Assembly: GCA_002634385.1 (NCBI GenBank)
Contig: NSJL01000017.1
Coordinates: forward strand, 1-64,000
Source of the DNA: Nitrospira sp.
GTDB taxonomy: Bacteria; Nitrospirota; Thermodesulfovibrionia; Thermodesulfovibrionales; Dissulfurispiraceae
Length of the DNA: 64,000 nt
Direction of reading: 5' to 3'
A model generated the notes under the pieces. That model saw only the letters and a list, made by a program, of their open reading frames with translations. It searched no databases and was not told the origin of the DNA. A program made the translations under genes and the position numbers. Below, piece after piece: positions 33,134-42,923 of this stretch (positions are counted from its first letter, which is position 1; every line of letters starts with the position of its first letter).

Positions 33134-35706
33134 AGCGGACGGGACTGGAAGGGATTCCCTTTTACACCAAAGGGGAGGTGCGGGAGTGGTTTCATGCTGC
33201 GGAGTCCTTCGGGGACCTGCTCCCCTACCGGGACTACGATCCCGCCACAGGGCTATTCCTCCTGGGGGAGAAGGGCAAGAGCGAGCGGCATGTGGGGGCC
33301 ATGTACGAGTTCAGGGGCTTTGTGCACGATGCAAACAGCCTCGAAGGGCAGCGGCTCGAGATCTCCGGCCTGATCGAATCGGCCCTCCTCAAGATCCCCG
33401 AAGGATATGCCTTTCAGTTTGTCGTGGACTCCGACCGGAACGTGAGCGCCTTTCTGCCGCCCCCTCTTGAGGAGGTGGACCCCGAAAGCGACCTGGACCT
33501 TCTCTATAACGAGCAGCTTGCCTTCCTGTACCGGAGCGCAAAGCACGGGCTCTGGGACAAAAGGAGCGTATTCCCCCGCCTCCTGCGCTTCTTTATCTTT
33601 GTCTTTCATGTCCCCCGGAAGGTGACTCTCGGGGAGAGGGCCGTAAGCGCCCTTGAGCGGGAAGAGCTGGAGTCCGCGGTGCAGGACATCGAAAAGAAGA
33701 AGTACCTGTTCACCTCGAAGATCGCCCTCTTTGAGTCCTCGATGAAGAGCGCGGGCTTCCACCTGAGGCGCTGCGGCGCCCAGGACCTGATCGACTACTT
33801 CTTTCAGCTCCTCCATAAAAACATGTTCAAGGAGGGCATGAGCGCCCCGTCCCACATCCCGGGCATCGACCTGGGAGAGCAGGTGCTCCGCACCTTCCTG
33901 TACACCGATTTCAAGTTCGTCTATGCGGACGGACACTACTACCGGAGCAGTGCGGCAACCAACGCCCCGGGCTACGTCTCCCCCTGTGTCATGTACCGGA
34001 TGCTCGGGGTGCCCGGGGACATTCATCTCTGCCTGACCGGGTATGTGCCGGTGCAGGACAAGGAGAGGAGTGCGCTCAGGTGGAAGGGCAACTTTGCGGC
34101 CCACGGGCTCTTGAACCCCTTCGGCAGGGAGGACAACAACAATGCGGCGATCCTCACTGACATCGACACGATCGAAAAGGAGATGCTCCGGGGCAAGAAG
34201 ATGTTCCACTTCACCTTCACCATGACGAACATCGCGGAGAGCTACGAGCTGGCGAACACCTATGCGAACAAGGCGAAGGACCGGCTTGCGGAGCTGGAGA
34301 TGCCCCTTCTGACGGACAACATCATCTCCCAGAGCCTCTTCAAGGGGAGCCTGCCCTTCCACTACGCCCCGCTTTCGCAGGACAACCACCTCTACCGCAC
34401 CTTCAAGCTGCCCTCCCACTACTTCTCCCAGCTGGTGCCCTCCACCGGCTCCTGGCTGGGCACGCAGAGCCCTGCCATCGTGGGGCTTACCCGCACCTGC
34501 GAGCCCGCGTACCTGGACTTCTTCGATGGCACGGTCCCCCACTTCCTCATCTCCGGGGACACGGGCACAGGCAAGAGCGCCTTCTTCAACCTCCTCCTGC
34601 CCCGGTACCTGAAGAAGGGTGCCCGGGTCTTCATCATCGATCCCATGGGCTCTTTCACCAAGTCCTGCACCCTGTACGGGGGGGAGCGCATCTCCTTTGA
34701 CCTGAACGATCCGGTCTCCTACAACCCCTTTGACTGCGAGCTCGATAAAGAGAGACTGGCCCTCCTTTCGAACTTCCTGGCCTCGATCATGACGAAAGCC
34801 GGAGAGGAACTCTCCATTTCCGACACAAGGACCCTGGAGCGGGCCATCGAGCTCACTTTCGAGAAGATCGGGGCCTACAACGAAAGGCCCGAGCTCGAGG
34901 ACTTCAACAACGTGCTCAAGACGCACTTCGGGGAGCAGGGCAAGGCCCTCTCTGAGCGCCTGGGCTTCTATGTGGGAAGGGGAAAGTACTCGAACTTCTT
35001 CCGGAAGGGCACGTTTGACCTCACCCGCTGCCTTACCCTCTTTGACATCAGCGGGCTGAAGGCGGTGCCCGACCTGATGCGGGCGATGCTCTACAACATC
35101 ATGCTCCTGGTAGGGGAGAGGGTGCGGAAGCTGCCCGGCATGAAGATCCTGGGGATCGACGAGATCCACACCATCCTGTCGGAGTCCATGAATGCGGAGT
35201 TCATCGAAAACGCCCTCCGGACCTACCGGCACTGTCATACGGCCGTGGGGCTCATGATGCAGAAGATCTCGGACCCCCTGAAGTATGGCCGCGTGGGGGA
35301 GGTGATCCTCACCCAGCCCAACTTCCAGATCTTCTTCCACCAGCCCCGGCAGAGCGTGCTGGACGTACTGGGGTACCTGGAGCTGATGGAGTCCGATGCG
35401 CAGGCGGTGGAGGAGCTGAGGACCGTGATGGGCTACTACAGCGAGGCGTTCATCCATGCAAAGAAGCTGAGGACGGGGGGCACGGGCAAAGGGGTGTTCC
35501 GGTTTCTCTCCACCCCGCTGAACTATGCCGCCTTCACTTCCGACCCACCGGACAAGGATGTCTACGGACCTCTCAAGGAGGAGATCAGGGCGCAGCATGG
35601 GGGAGCGTCGGAGAGGGAGGTGGAGCGAAGTGCCAACCGGGAGTTTGCCCGCAGATATCCCCACGGGGTGGCGACCCCCGCCATAAATCCGGAGGACCTG
35701 TGGTAG
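33130..35706 (+). CDS. traC: TraC/VirB4-family T4SS ATPase
   Basis: 858 aa, the usual TraC size. An N-terminal TraC_F-like domain (about 20-430) is followed by the AAA+ ATPase domain with Walker A SGDTGTGKSAFF (about residues 474-485), IDPMGSFTKSC, Walker B MKILGIDEIHTIL (about 668-680) and a final arm HCHTAVGLMMQKISD. VirB4/TraC ATPases are essential for building the transfer pilus and secretion channel. Last gene of its operon; a 383-bp structured gap follows before the coupling protein gene. Confidence 0.9.
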   Translation: MKRTGLEGIPFYTKGEVREWFHAAESFGDLLPYRDYDPATGLFLLGEKGKSERHVGAMYEFRGFVHDANSLEGQRLEISGLIESALLKIPEGYAFQFVVDSDRNVSAFLPPPLEEVDPESDLDLLYNEQLAFLYRSAKHGLWDKRSVFPRLLRFFIFVFHVPRKVTLGERAVSALEREELESAVQDIEKKKYLFTSKIALFESSMKSAGFHLRRCGAQDLIDYFFQLLHKNMFKEGMSAPSHIPGIDLGEQVLRTFLYTDFKFVYADGHYYRSSAATNAPGYVSPCVMYRMLGVPGDIHLCLTGYVPVQDKERSALRWKGNFAAHGLLNPFGREDNNNAAILTDIDTIEKEMLRGKKMFHFTFTMTNIAESYELANTYANKAKDRLAELEMPLLTDNIISQSLFKGSLPFHYAPLSQDNHLYRTFKLPSHYFSQLVPSTGSWLGTQSPAIVGLTRTCEPAYLDFFDGTVPHFLISGDTGTGKSAFFNLLLPRYLKKGARVFIIDPMGSFTKSCTLYGGERISFDLNDPVSYNPFDCELDKERLALLSNFLASIMTKAGEELSISDTRTLERAIELTFEKIGAYNERPELEDFNNVLKTHFGEQGKALSERLGFYVGRGKYSNFFRKGTFDLTRCLTLFDISGLKAVPDLMRAMLYNIMLLVGERVRKLPGMKILGIDEIHTILSESMNAEFIENALRTYRHCHTAVGLMMQKISDPLKYGRVGEVILTQPNFQIFFHQPRQSVLDVLGYLELMESDAQAVEELRTVMGYYSEAFIHAKKLRTGGTGKGVFRFLSTPLNYAAFTSDPPDKDVYGPLKEEIRAQHGGASEREVERSANREFARRYPHGVATPAINPEDLW

Positions 35707-35730
35707 GTATAGGTTGTGCAGGCAAACTAT

Positions 35731-35782
35731 CTTCTCCTGCGGCAGTGGTTTCTCCTGCGGTAGTGGCTTCTGCTGCGACCGG
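35731..35782 (+). repeat. 18-bp tandem repeat, nearly three units
   Basis: CTTCTCCTGCGGCAGTGG (35731-35748), TTTCTCCTGCGGTAGTGG (35749-35766) and a degenerate third unit CTTCTGCTGCGACCGG (35767-35782). Two substitutions between the first two units. Confidence 0.75.
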
Positions 35783-35907
35783 CTGCCCGCCGGCTGGCCG
35801 ATAGTATGATAGTACAGTGGCTGCGTTATCCCGGGGAAAACGTCCTTACCGTAGCACTGCTCGGTATTGTCTCATTATGGCGGGTGTTTCCCCCGTGCCA
35901 CCTTCTG

Positions 35908-35934
35908 CCCCAAAAAGTCTTCGACTTTCCGGGG
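35908..35934 (+). other. Stem-loop in candidate transfer-origin region
   Basis: CCCC-AA-AAAGTC-TTC-GACTTT-CC-GGGG: a 10-bp stem with a symmetric 2x2 internal loop and a 3-nt loop. No T-run follows, so it is not a simple terminator. It lies about 155 bp before the coupling protein gene. Confidence 0.6.
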
Positions 35935-36089
35935 ACCCCTGTCCTTGCCCCTGCACGGTTCGCTCGGTCTCGCTACGAACACAGTCTGCCTACACACCCT
36001 AGCATGAGCTTTCGGCCTTTGCGTACATCAGGCGGGGAAACGTCTCCCACTTATGGAACGATTTAGTAAGGTGAAACAGGTACAGGAAA

Positions 36090-38093
36090 ATGCATCATCT
36101 TGAGCAGATACTCAATAAAAGCTTTCTCGCGGATATCGCTCACTATCTCCGCACGACAACCGGGCTGCCCTTCACTCCTAGTCAGATCCTCGTATTCTTT
36201 GTCGTGCTTGTCGGAGTGCCCTCTCTTTTTCTTATCCTCTATGCCCTCCTTTATACAAGGGCCAGAACAAGAATCGGGAATCACCCTGCAGCAACGGGAC
36301 GTTTTGCCACGGACCGGGAAGTCCTCAAGAACTTCCGTATCCCCACGAAGGGATACTTTTTAAAAAAGTGGACAGTCATCGGTAGCCTTGTCCTCTTTGT
36401 CCTGGGAGAGACGGTATTTTTCCTGATCAAGCGCGAAATCTCCCTCTCCCCCTTTCTTGTCCTTCTTCCTGTTTGCTTCTCCTCTGTGTCCGCATATTTC
36501 ATTATCCATAGCGAGGGCCCTCTCCTGAAAAAAGTTGCCGGGCATAACTACTTTCAGATCGGGGCATACAAGGGAGTGCGGGTCGGCATCAAAGCAAAAG
36601 GCCGGCAGGAGGGCATTCTCGTTCCCGGACCGACTGGGTCAGGCAAGACCTCTTCCTTTCTCCTCACGAACCTGATGAGCGATGCCCACGGAGACAGCTC
36701 AGCGATAGTCATCGACAGGAAGACCGATGAGGACATTGTGGATATCATCGGCCATGCATGGCAAAAGCAGGGGAAAAAGGTGATCAACTTCGACCCCTAC
36801 ACATGGAAGATGAATATAAATCCCCTTCTCCTGGTCGAGCCCGATTTTAGCCGTCAGGAGACGCATGATGCCATAAGAGAGATCATTGAGTCTCTCTTCG
36901 GGAGCTACTTTGCCCATGTCGGGGAGATGGGTCCCGATACGGACCACTTTATCGGAAGGGAGTACCGCCTTCTTAAGGCAATCATCATGGCTGTTCTGAA
37001 GCTTCCCATCGAGTATAGAAACCTGGTGACCGTATTCGATGCGGTAAAGCTTCCCCCCGATGAATTGACCCGGCTCATCGCCTGCACCGGCGACAAGCAG
37101 GTAACAGATGAGTTCCGATTCTTTACCGGGAGCAGCGTCCAGGAGAGAGTGAATGCTTTGCAGGGTATCTACCGGAAGCTTCAGTTCCTGGACGCCCCGG
37201 TGATGAGACAGGCGTTGGTCCGGAATGACTTCGATCTGAATCTCTTTTTCCGTGATCCTTGCCTTTTCGTAATCAAGGCCCCGCTGCACCGGGAGGACAT
37301 GGGGATCATGGCGAGCATGATTACCCGCCTTCTTCAGATGCGCCACTATGAATATGCAGCCCTATGCTACCGGGAGGGGAAAAAGCCCCGCCCCATATGG
37401 TACTACCTCGATGAGTTCGGCCACCTTAACCTCCCGAATGCCCATACGCTTGCCACCACGATACGCTCCTCCGGAGGAGGCCTGATCATCTGCGTTCAAG
37501 ATAAGGAGGACCTTCGGGAGTTCACGCGCAAGCTGAAGTCGGGGAGCGCAAAGGCCTTTGAATCATCACTGAGGACCATGGTTGTCCTGCCCGGCTGCCA
37601 TCATGAAATGTGCAAGGAAATATCCGCCTGGCTGGGAGATATACCCTTTGAGAACCACTATAAAATGAGGGGTATCTTTGAGATTATCAATTTTCGCTAC
37701 CAGAAAAGGATCGAGAGGGCGCCGCTCCTGACTCCTGACTCCCTCCATTACATGAACGAAGAACAGTGCCTCGTCCTTACCAAAAAAAGGCCTTTTTTTG
37801 CGCTGCAATTGCCGTACTACAAAGACAAGAGGCTCAAAAGACTGATAGGAAAGCCGGTGAAATTCCATATGCCCTCGCCCGTGCAGGAAATAAGAAGAGG
37901 GGAAATCTCAGCGTTACTGAAAGAGAGGGCATCGGATATTCAGCATTATGGTAAGGCATTTGACACACAGGGTCAAAAGGAGGCAATCGGTGCTCCGGGT
38001 AATGAAGACGCGCCTTTGCAGGCAAACAGGGGGAGCTCGATGGTGCGGCTGCAGAGCCTGGGAGAATACGACGATCCGATGGATGATTTATGA
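36090..38093 (+). CDS. traD: Type IV coupling protein, TraD/VirD4 family
   Basis: 667 aa. N-terminal membrane helices (about 33-52, and a pair at about 100-145) anchor a hexameric ATPase: Walker A PGPTGSGKTSS (about residues 177-187), IDRKTDED, and Walker B IWYYLDEFGHLNLP (about 433-446), then the ATTIRSSGGGLIICVQ sensor segment. It recruits the DNA-protein complex to the channel. A polar C-terminal tail (about 590-667) may bind partners. Its stop overlaps the next start by 4 nt, so it is translated together with the replication-relaxation-like and RpoC-like genes. Confidence 0.9.
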   Translation: MHHLEQILNKSFLADIAHYLRTTTGLPFTPSQILVFFVVLVGVPSLFLILYALLYTRARTRIGNHPAATGRFATDREVLKNFRIPTKGYFLKKWTVIGSLVLFVLGETVFFLIKREISLSPFLVLLPVCFSSVSAYFIIHSEGPLLKKVAGHNYFQIGAYKGVRVGIKAKGRQEGILVPGPTGSGKTSSFLLTNLMSDAHGDSSAIVIDRKTDEDIVDIIGHAWQKQGKKVINFDPYTWKMNINPLLLVEPDFSRQETHDAIREIIESLFGSYFAHVGEMGPDTDHFIGREYRLLKAIIMAVLKLPIEYRNLVTVFDAVKLPPDELTRLIACTGDKQVTDEFRFFTGSSVQERVNALQGIYRKLQFLDAPVMRQALVRNDFDLNLFFRDPCLFVIKAPLHREDMGIMASMITRLLQMRHYEYAALCYREGKKPRPIWYYLDEFGHLNLPNAHTLATTIRSSGGGLIICVQDKEDLREFTRKLKSGSAKAFESSLRTMVVLPGCHHEMCKEISAWLGDIPFENHYKMRGIFEIINFRYQKRIERAPLLTPDSLHYMNEEQCLVLTKKRPFFALQLPYYKDKRLKRLIGKPVKFHMPSPVQEIRRGEISALLKERASDIQHYGKAFDTQGQKEAIGAPGNEDAPLQANRGSSMVRLQSLGEYDDPMDDL

Positions 38094-38908
38094 GGCTTGA
38101 AAAGCTGTCGGAAAGGGACTATGCCATTTTGAAATATCTTGCCTATGGTCCGAGCAATATCGCGTCCATAGGGAAAAAGTTTTTCCCCTTGCAGAAGAAT
38201 GAATGCGATATGGTACGGCAGACGGAAAGCGCAAAGGGAGTATTTTCAAAATACCTGTATAAGCGTATGGAAAAACTGCAGAATGCGGGACTCCTGCAGT
38301 ATAAGAGAGCGGACCTCCATGACAGCCCCATCGTGGTGCTGCAGGAGGAGGGTGCCCGGGAGATTGCAATAAGGTTCGGCTTTGACAGGGACAGTATAAG
38401 GACCTCTTTTCCGAAGAGAACAGACCTCATGCATGATCTGATGGTCGCTTCCACCATCCGAAAGATGGTGGAAGAGGCGGAAGAGCATGACCTCTACCGG
38501 ATAGAGTACCTGCATTCTGCGCACTATGCGAAAAAGAGCCTGAAAAAGGGCGGCAGAAAGGAGGAGGGCAAGCGGTTCCTTTTTCCTGATTTCAGGATAC
38601 GGATTGTGCCCCACAAAGGGAGCGCCTACACTTTTGATATTGAAATCGATGCGGGCAATCTCGGGCGCTCGATGGCGTGCAGGAAAGTGTTTTCACTCAC
38701 CAATCCGGTTCTTATTGTGGCGCCCAATTCATTGCGACTGAAGAAACTGTTCGAATACCTGCTGACCGACATGAAAAAGGAACCAAAGGAACTGCGCCCG
38801 GTCTATTTCGCCTTATGGGGTCTCTTCATAAAAAACGGTATGCGCTTCAGCGACGTGATCCTGTTTCCCTCAGGGGAAAGGGGCCGGCTCCCCGTCGCCT
38901 GCAGATAG
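38090..38908 (+). CDS. Replication-relaxation-like DNA-processing protein
   Basis: 272 aa cytoplasmic protein. The N-terminus (KLSERDYAILKYLAYGPSNIASIGKKFF ... YKRMEKLQNAGLLQYKR) is a winged helix, and the following part (RTDLMHDLMVASTIRKMVEEAEEHDLYRIEYL ... FDIEIDAGNLGRSMACRKVF) has the order of replication-relaxation family proteins of mobile elements: an H-D-L region followed by an acidic, nuclease-like beta strand pair. It may bind the origin of transfer or replication as an accessory factor. Assignment is from layout and operon position. It sits between coupling protein and RpoC-like genes. Confidence 0.5.
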   Translation: MRLEKLSERDYAILKYLAYGPSNIASIGKKFFPLQKNECDMVRQTESAKGVFSKYLYKRMEKLQNAGLLQYKRADLHDSPIVVLQEEGAREIAIRFGFDRDSIRTSFPKRTDLMHDLMVASTIRKMVEEAEEHDLYRIEYLHSAHYAKKSLKKGGRKEEGKRFLFPDFRIRIVPHKGSAYTFDIEIDAGNLGRSMACRKVFSLTNPVLIVAPNSLRLKKLFEYLLTDMKKEPKELRPVYFALWGLFIKNGMRFSDVILFPSGERGRLPVACR

Positions 38909-38918
38909 GGGAGAGACG

Positions 38919-41900
38919 ATGACGACAAGGAAAGATACGGAATTTCATGCGGTGCAGCTCGGTATTTTAAGCTCCGAAAAAAAGCTGTCCCTCTCCTCTG
39001 GGGAAATATCCTCTCCGGAGACCCTCGACGCGAAGACACGAAGACCCGTAAAAGGCGGGTTGCTCTGTGAACGGATCTTCGGCCCCTTGAAGAAAGGCGA
39101 CTGCCCTTGCGGAGGGAACAAGGGGGAGAAGCAGGGGACGGTTACCTGCGCTCGCTGCGGAGCACCGTTGATCGATCCCGGAGAGCGCAGGAGGCGTTTC
39201 GGGCACATTGCTCTTGCCGCTCCGGTAGTCCATGTATGGTACTACAAAGGAGCGCAGAGTATCATCGCGCACCTCCTCGGTCTTCCCCCGCGGAAAATCG
39301 AGAGGCTCGTGCTGTACCATCTGTATATTGTAATCGAGCCGGGCGTATCCGGTCTCAAGGCGAATCGGTTTCTGTCTTTGGAGGAGTACAGAAGACTGCG
39401 CGACAGGGCGTCGGGCTTGCGTGCGGAAACAGGGGCGGAAGCGGTCAGAACGCTTCTCGGAAGACTCGATCTCCCCTCTCTTGCCCGGGACTTGAGAGGG
39501 AAAGCCGCATCTTCCCTGCGCGCCCGGGCCCGCCTTCAGATAGTGGAGAGATTTCTTCTCTCCGGCGTTCCTCCCGAATGGATGGTTATGGATATTCTGC
39601 TCGTACTGCCACCGGACCTCAGGCCGACTCTCTTTATGGACGATGGAACAATTGCCGAATCCGACCTCAACGCCCTTTATGGCAGGGTTATCCGCAAAAA
39701 CCGGAATATCAGGACGATGCGCCGTCTATGGGCACCGGAGATACTCCTTGATTGTGAAAAGAGACAACTGCAGACTTCGGTCGACTGCCTGCTTCATAAC
39801 GGCAGAACCGCGTCGATCACCTCGCGCTCTCAAAGCCGCTTTTTGACATCCCTGTCCGACCTGCTCGGCTCAAAGCAGGGGATGTTCAGGAAGAATCTCC
39901 TGGCAAAGCGGGTGGATTATTCCGCGAGGTCCCCGATCACCGTCGGGCCTGAGCTCAGGCTCCACCAGGTGGGACTGCCCAGGGCGCTCGCTCTTGAACT
40001 CTATAAGCCGTTCCTTTATGCGTATCTTATCCGGAAAGGGTTTGCCCCGAACCTCAGGCAGGCACGAAAACTCGTTGAGCAGGGGAAGCCGGAAGTCTGG
40101 GATGCCCTCGATGACGCCATTTCGGAACATCCGGTCATCATCAACAGAGCGCCTACCTTGCATACACTGAGTATGCAGGCTTTTGCCCCGGTGCTCGTCG
40201 AGGGCAGCGCCATTCGCCTCCATCCTTTGGTCTGTTCGGGCTTTAATGCGGATTTTGACGGAGACACCGTGGCGGTGTATCTGCCCCTCTCCCTCGAGGC
40301 CCAGATCGAGGTCCGGACTCTCATGATGTCGGTAAACAACCTCTTTCACCCGGCAACCGGCGCGTCCGCGATGTCTCCCTCCCAGGACATCATCCTGGGT
40401 CTCTACTTCCTTACCATGGAGCGAGAGGGAGCGAAGGGAGAGGGGATGATCTTCGCAGACCCCGAAGAGGCGGAGCGCGCCTGCGCTGGTGGAGTAGTTG
40501 AAGAACACGCAAAGGTGCGGGTCCGGGTGAGCGGTTCCCTGGTGAATACGACGGTGGGACGGGCGATCCTCTTCTCGATTCTCCCCGGTGGCATCCCCTT
40601 CTCTTTTATAAATAAGGTGCTGAAGAAAAGGGATATCGGCGCCCTGGTGGAAAGGTGCTATGAGGTGCAGGGCAAGGCGCGAACCGTACGGCTTCTGGAT
40701 GACCTCAAGGCCCTCGGCTATGAGTACGCTACCCGCTCGGGGATCTCCCTCTGTCTTGATGACCTGCACATTCCCCTCACGAAGGCGGAGATAGTGGGGA
40801 CGGCGCAGCGGGAGGTGGAGGAGGTTGTTGCCCACTACGCCCAGGGAAGGATCTCCGGGAGCGAGAGGTACAATAAAGTCATTGATATCTGGACAAAAGC
40901 TGCCGACAGGATCGCCGACGAGGTCATGAAAGAGCTGAAAGAGTGCGGGGTTACCGCGGATGACGCCTTCGCCGGCAGCGGCTTCCGCACCATGAAAGGG
41001 TTCAATTCGCTTTACATCATGGCGGATTCCGGGGCACGGGGTGACAAGAACCAGATCAGGCAGGCCTCGGGCATGCGGGGCCTTATGGCGAAGCCCTCCG
41101 GGGACATTGTCGAACTCCCGGTAACCGCAAGCCTCAGGGAGGGGCTGAGCGGTTTTCAGTATTTTCTGTCCGCCCATGGTGCCCGTACCGGAAGGGTAGC
41201 GGCTCCCCTGAAGACCCCGCTCTCGGGATACTTCACTCGCCGGCTGGTCTATGCTGCCCGGGATGTCTCGATTACGAAGGAGGACTGCGGGTCCATCGAT
41301 GGGATCTATAAGGAGGCCCTCAAAGAGGGCTCGGTAGTCCTGCAGCCCCTGGATAAGAGAATCTGGGGAAGCTTCCTGGCTGATATCGTTACCAGTCCGG
41401 TCGACGGTACCGTCGTTGCTCCGTTTAATACCCTCGTGGATGACTCGGTCGTACAAGCGATTATCAATGCCGGGGTGGAGAGAGTCAAGATGAGGTCGCC
41501 TCTGACCTGCAAGGCAGAGAGGGGCGTCTGCGCACGGTGTTATGGCGTGAACCTCGGGCGCAGGATTCCCGCCGAGATCGGCGATGCCGTGGGCATCGTC
41601 GCTGCTCAATCCATTGGGGAGCCGGGGACCCAGCTGACCCTCCGGTCCTTCCACGGAGGGGGTACTGCCTCAATGAGGAGTACCCTCAGCATGCTGGAGG
41701 CACGCTATAGCGGGGTAGTGCGTTTCAATGATCTGAAGTGTGTCCGGAGGAGCGATGCTGCTCTCGTGCTCATCAACAAAGCGGGAAGTGTCTCCCTGCT
41801 GGATGAAGAGGGAGGGCGGGAGAGGGAAAGACTGCCGGTCCTGTACGGGTATGAGCTCTGTGTGGAGGACGGACAGTATGTGGAGGCCGGCCATATCCTG

Positions 41901-42896
41901 GCACGATGGGATGCCTATACACTGCCGATCATTGCCCATGTGGGCGGTACGGTTGTCTACAAGGATATCAAGGCAGGGGATACTGCAAGGGAAGAGGTCG
42001 ATGAATACGGGATTGTCAGGAGAATCATCACGGGATCGACGGTTACGCTGAAACCGGGAGTCTTGGTCAGGTCGGCTGATGCGGTCTATCAGTATCCCCT
42101 CCCTCCAGGGGCCCGCGTGCTTGTACAGGAAGGTGGGACGATATCGCCGGGCAGTGCCCTTGCCTCACTACCCAGAAAGGCTTCAAAATCCATGGATATC
42201 GCCGGTGGTCTCCCGCGGGTGATCGAGCTCTTCGAGGCAAGGGTACCGAAGAATGCGACGCTCATCAGCGAAATCGACGGAAGGGTACTCTACGGTTCGT
42301 ACAGCAAAAACAAGCTGAAGATCACAATAAAAGGAGAGGGAATATCCCGTGACTACCTTCTCCCTGAAGAACGGACCCTTACCGTCTACGATGGAGACTT
42401 CGTCAAGGCGGGCACCCCGTTGGTCGATGGTCCCCTCAATCCGCATGATCTGATCGCTGCAGCGGGACTCCCCTCGCTCTGGACCTACCTGATCGAAGAG
42501 GCTCAAAGGGTGTACCGTTCGCACGGGGTGGGCATCCACGACAAACACTTTGAGGTAATCCTGCGGCAGATGACGGACTTTGTGCTGATTACCGATCCCG
42601 GCGATTCCGGCTTTCCGCCCGGGAGGATAGTCAGCAGAAGGAATTTCGAGCAGCTCTGCGTACGAATGAGGCTCCGGGGGAAAGGGGCTCTTCCCTCTGC
42701 CAGGCCTCTCCTTGTAGGAATCACGAAGGTTCCCCTCCTCTCCGGGAGCTTTCTGGCTGCAGCTTCTTTCCAGGATACGGTAAAGGTGCTGGCCGAGGCT
42801 GCCATCGAGGGCAGGATTGACGCATTGGAAAGCAATGCAGCCAGAATAATGGCCGGGAAGAAGATCCGTGCAGGCACCGGACTCTATGCAGGATGA
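38919..42896 (+). CDS. Element-borne paralogue of RNA polymerase beta' subunit (RpoC-like)
   Basis: 1325 aa, end-to-end similar to bacterial beta' (E. coli 1407). Present: zinc site 1 (C62, C64, C77, C80), clamp coiled coil (about 245-290), [15 protein letters not shown], catalytic loop [12 protein letters not shown] (443-454, with D445, D447, D449), bridge helix (about 750-775), zinc site 2 (C790, C864, C871, C874), trigger-loop residues R909 and H912, an SI3-like insertion and the C-terminal [16 protein letters not shown] and [10 protein letters not shown] regions. Odd: the usual QMAVH after DFDGD is TVAVY; the bridge helix has Pro at 763 and 767 (E. coli A787 and A791). GGGAG precedes the start; 10 nt behind the previous gene, so it is cotranscribed with the coupling protein. 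No rpoB, rpoA or sigma gene is nearby. It could pair with host alpha2-beta, act as a decoy, or give resistance to RNA polymerase inhibitors (all inference). Confidence 0.93.
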   Translation: MTTRKDTEFHAVQLGILSSEKKLSLSSGEISSPETLDAKTRRPVKGGLLCERIFGPLKKGDCPCGGNKGEKQGTVTCARCGAPLIDPGERRRRFGHIALAAPVVHVWYYKGAQSIIAHLLGLPPRKIERLVLYHLYIVIEPGVSGLKANRFLSLEEYRRLRDRASGLRAETGAEAVRTLLGRLDLPSLARDLRGKAASSLRARARLQIVERFLLSGVPPEWMVMDILLVLPPDLRPTLFMDDGTIAESDLNALYGRVIRKNRNIRTMRRLWAPEILLDCEKRQLQTSVDCLLHNGRTASITSRSQSRFLTSLSDLLGSKQGMFRKNLLAKRVDYSARSPITVGPELRLHQVGLPRALALELYKPFLYAYLIRKGFAPNLRQARKLVEQGKPEVWDALDDAISEHPVIINRAPTLHTLSMQAFAPVLVEGSAIRLHPLVCSGFNADFDGDTVAVYLPLSLEAQIEVRTLMMSVNNLFHPATGASAMSPSQDIILGLYFLTMEREGAKGEGMIFADPEEAERACAGGVVEEHAKVRVRVSGSLVNTTVGRAILFSILPGGIPFSFINKVLKKRDIGALVERCYEVQGKARTVRLLDDLKALGYEYATRSGISLCLDDLHIPLTKAEIVGTAQREVEEVVAHYAQGRISGSERYNKVIDIWTKAADRIADEVMKELKECGVTADDAFAGSGFRTMKGFNSLYIMADSGARGDKNQIRQASGMRGLMAKPSGDIVELPVTASLREGLSGFQYFLSAHGARTGRVAAPLKTPLSGYFTRRLVYAARDVSITKEDCGSIDGIYKEALKEGSVVLQPLDKRIWGSFLADIVTSPVDGTVVAPFNTLVDDSVVQAIINAGVERVKMRSPLTCKAERGVCARCYGVNLGRRIPAEIGDAVGIVAAQSIGEPGTQLTLRSFHGGGTASMRSTLSMLEARYSGVVRFNDLKCVRRSDAALVLINKAGSVSLLDEEGGRERERLPVLYGYELCVEDGQYVEAGHILARWDAYTLPIIAHVGGTVVYKDIKAGDTAREEVDEYGIVRRIITGSTVTLKPGVLVRSADAVYQYPLPPGARVLVQEGGTISPGSALASLPRKASKSMDIAGGLPRVIELFEARVPKNATLISEIDGRVLYGSYSKNKLKITIKGEGISRDYLLPEERTLTVYDGDFVKAGTPLVDGPLNPHDLIAAAGLPSLWTYLIEEAQRVYRSHGVGIHDKHFEVILRQMTDFVLITDPGDSGFPPGRIVSRRNFEQLCVRMRLRGKGALPSARPLLVGITKVPLLSGSFLAAASFQDTVKVLAEAAIEGRIDALESNAARIMAGKKIRAGTGLYAG

Positions 42897-42923
42897 GGGA
42901 GGGGAGCCTGCAAGAGGCGGCCT

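Larger units (their letters stand above)
35707..36089. other. 383-bp intergenic region with repeats and stem-loop
   Basis: Gap between the VirB4-like and coupling-protein genes. It holds an 18-bp tandem repeat (35731-35782), a long GC-rich stem-loop (35908-35934), further runs of CCCC/GGGG with inverted complementarity and no convincing reading frame. Candidate transfer origin or structured RNA leader; no known nic sequence recognised. Confidence 0.4.

Noticed and set aside
33253..35664. 803-codon open frame on the minus strand
   Set aside because: It is the antisense shadow of the TraC/VirB4 gene, whose Walker motifs and domain order are clear; the shadow protein is low-complexity and lacks any family pattern.
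35806..36066. Short plus-strand frame in the gap before traD
   Set aside because: No ribosome site, no domain, unusual residue composition, and two overlapping frames are equally open; the gap looks structured and non-coding.
35700..36090. Group II intron or CRISPR in the repeat-rich gap
   Set aside because: Only two to three degenerate 18-bp units without spacers, no reverse transcriptase or cas gene, and no recognisable intron domain V.
39870..41654. 594-codon open frame on the minus strand
   Set aside because: Antisense shadow of the RpoC-like gene, produced by high GC at third positions.
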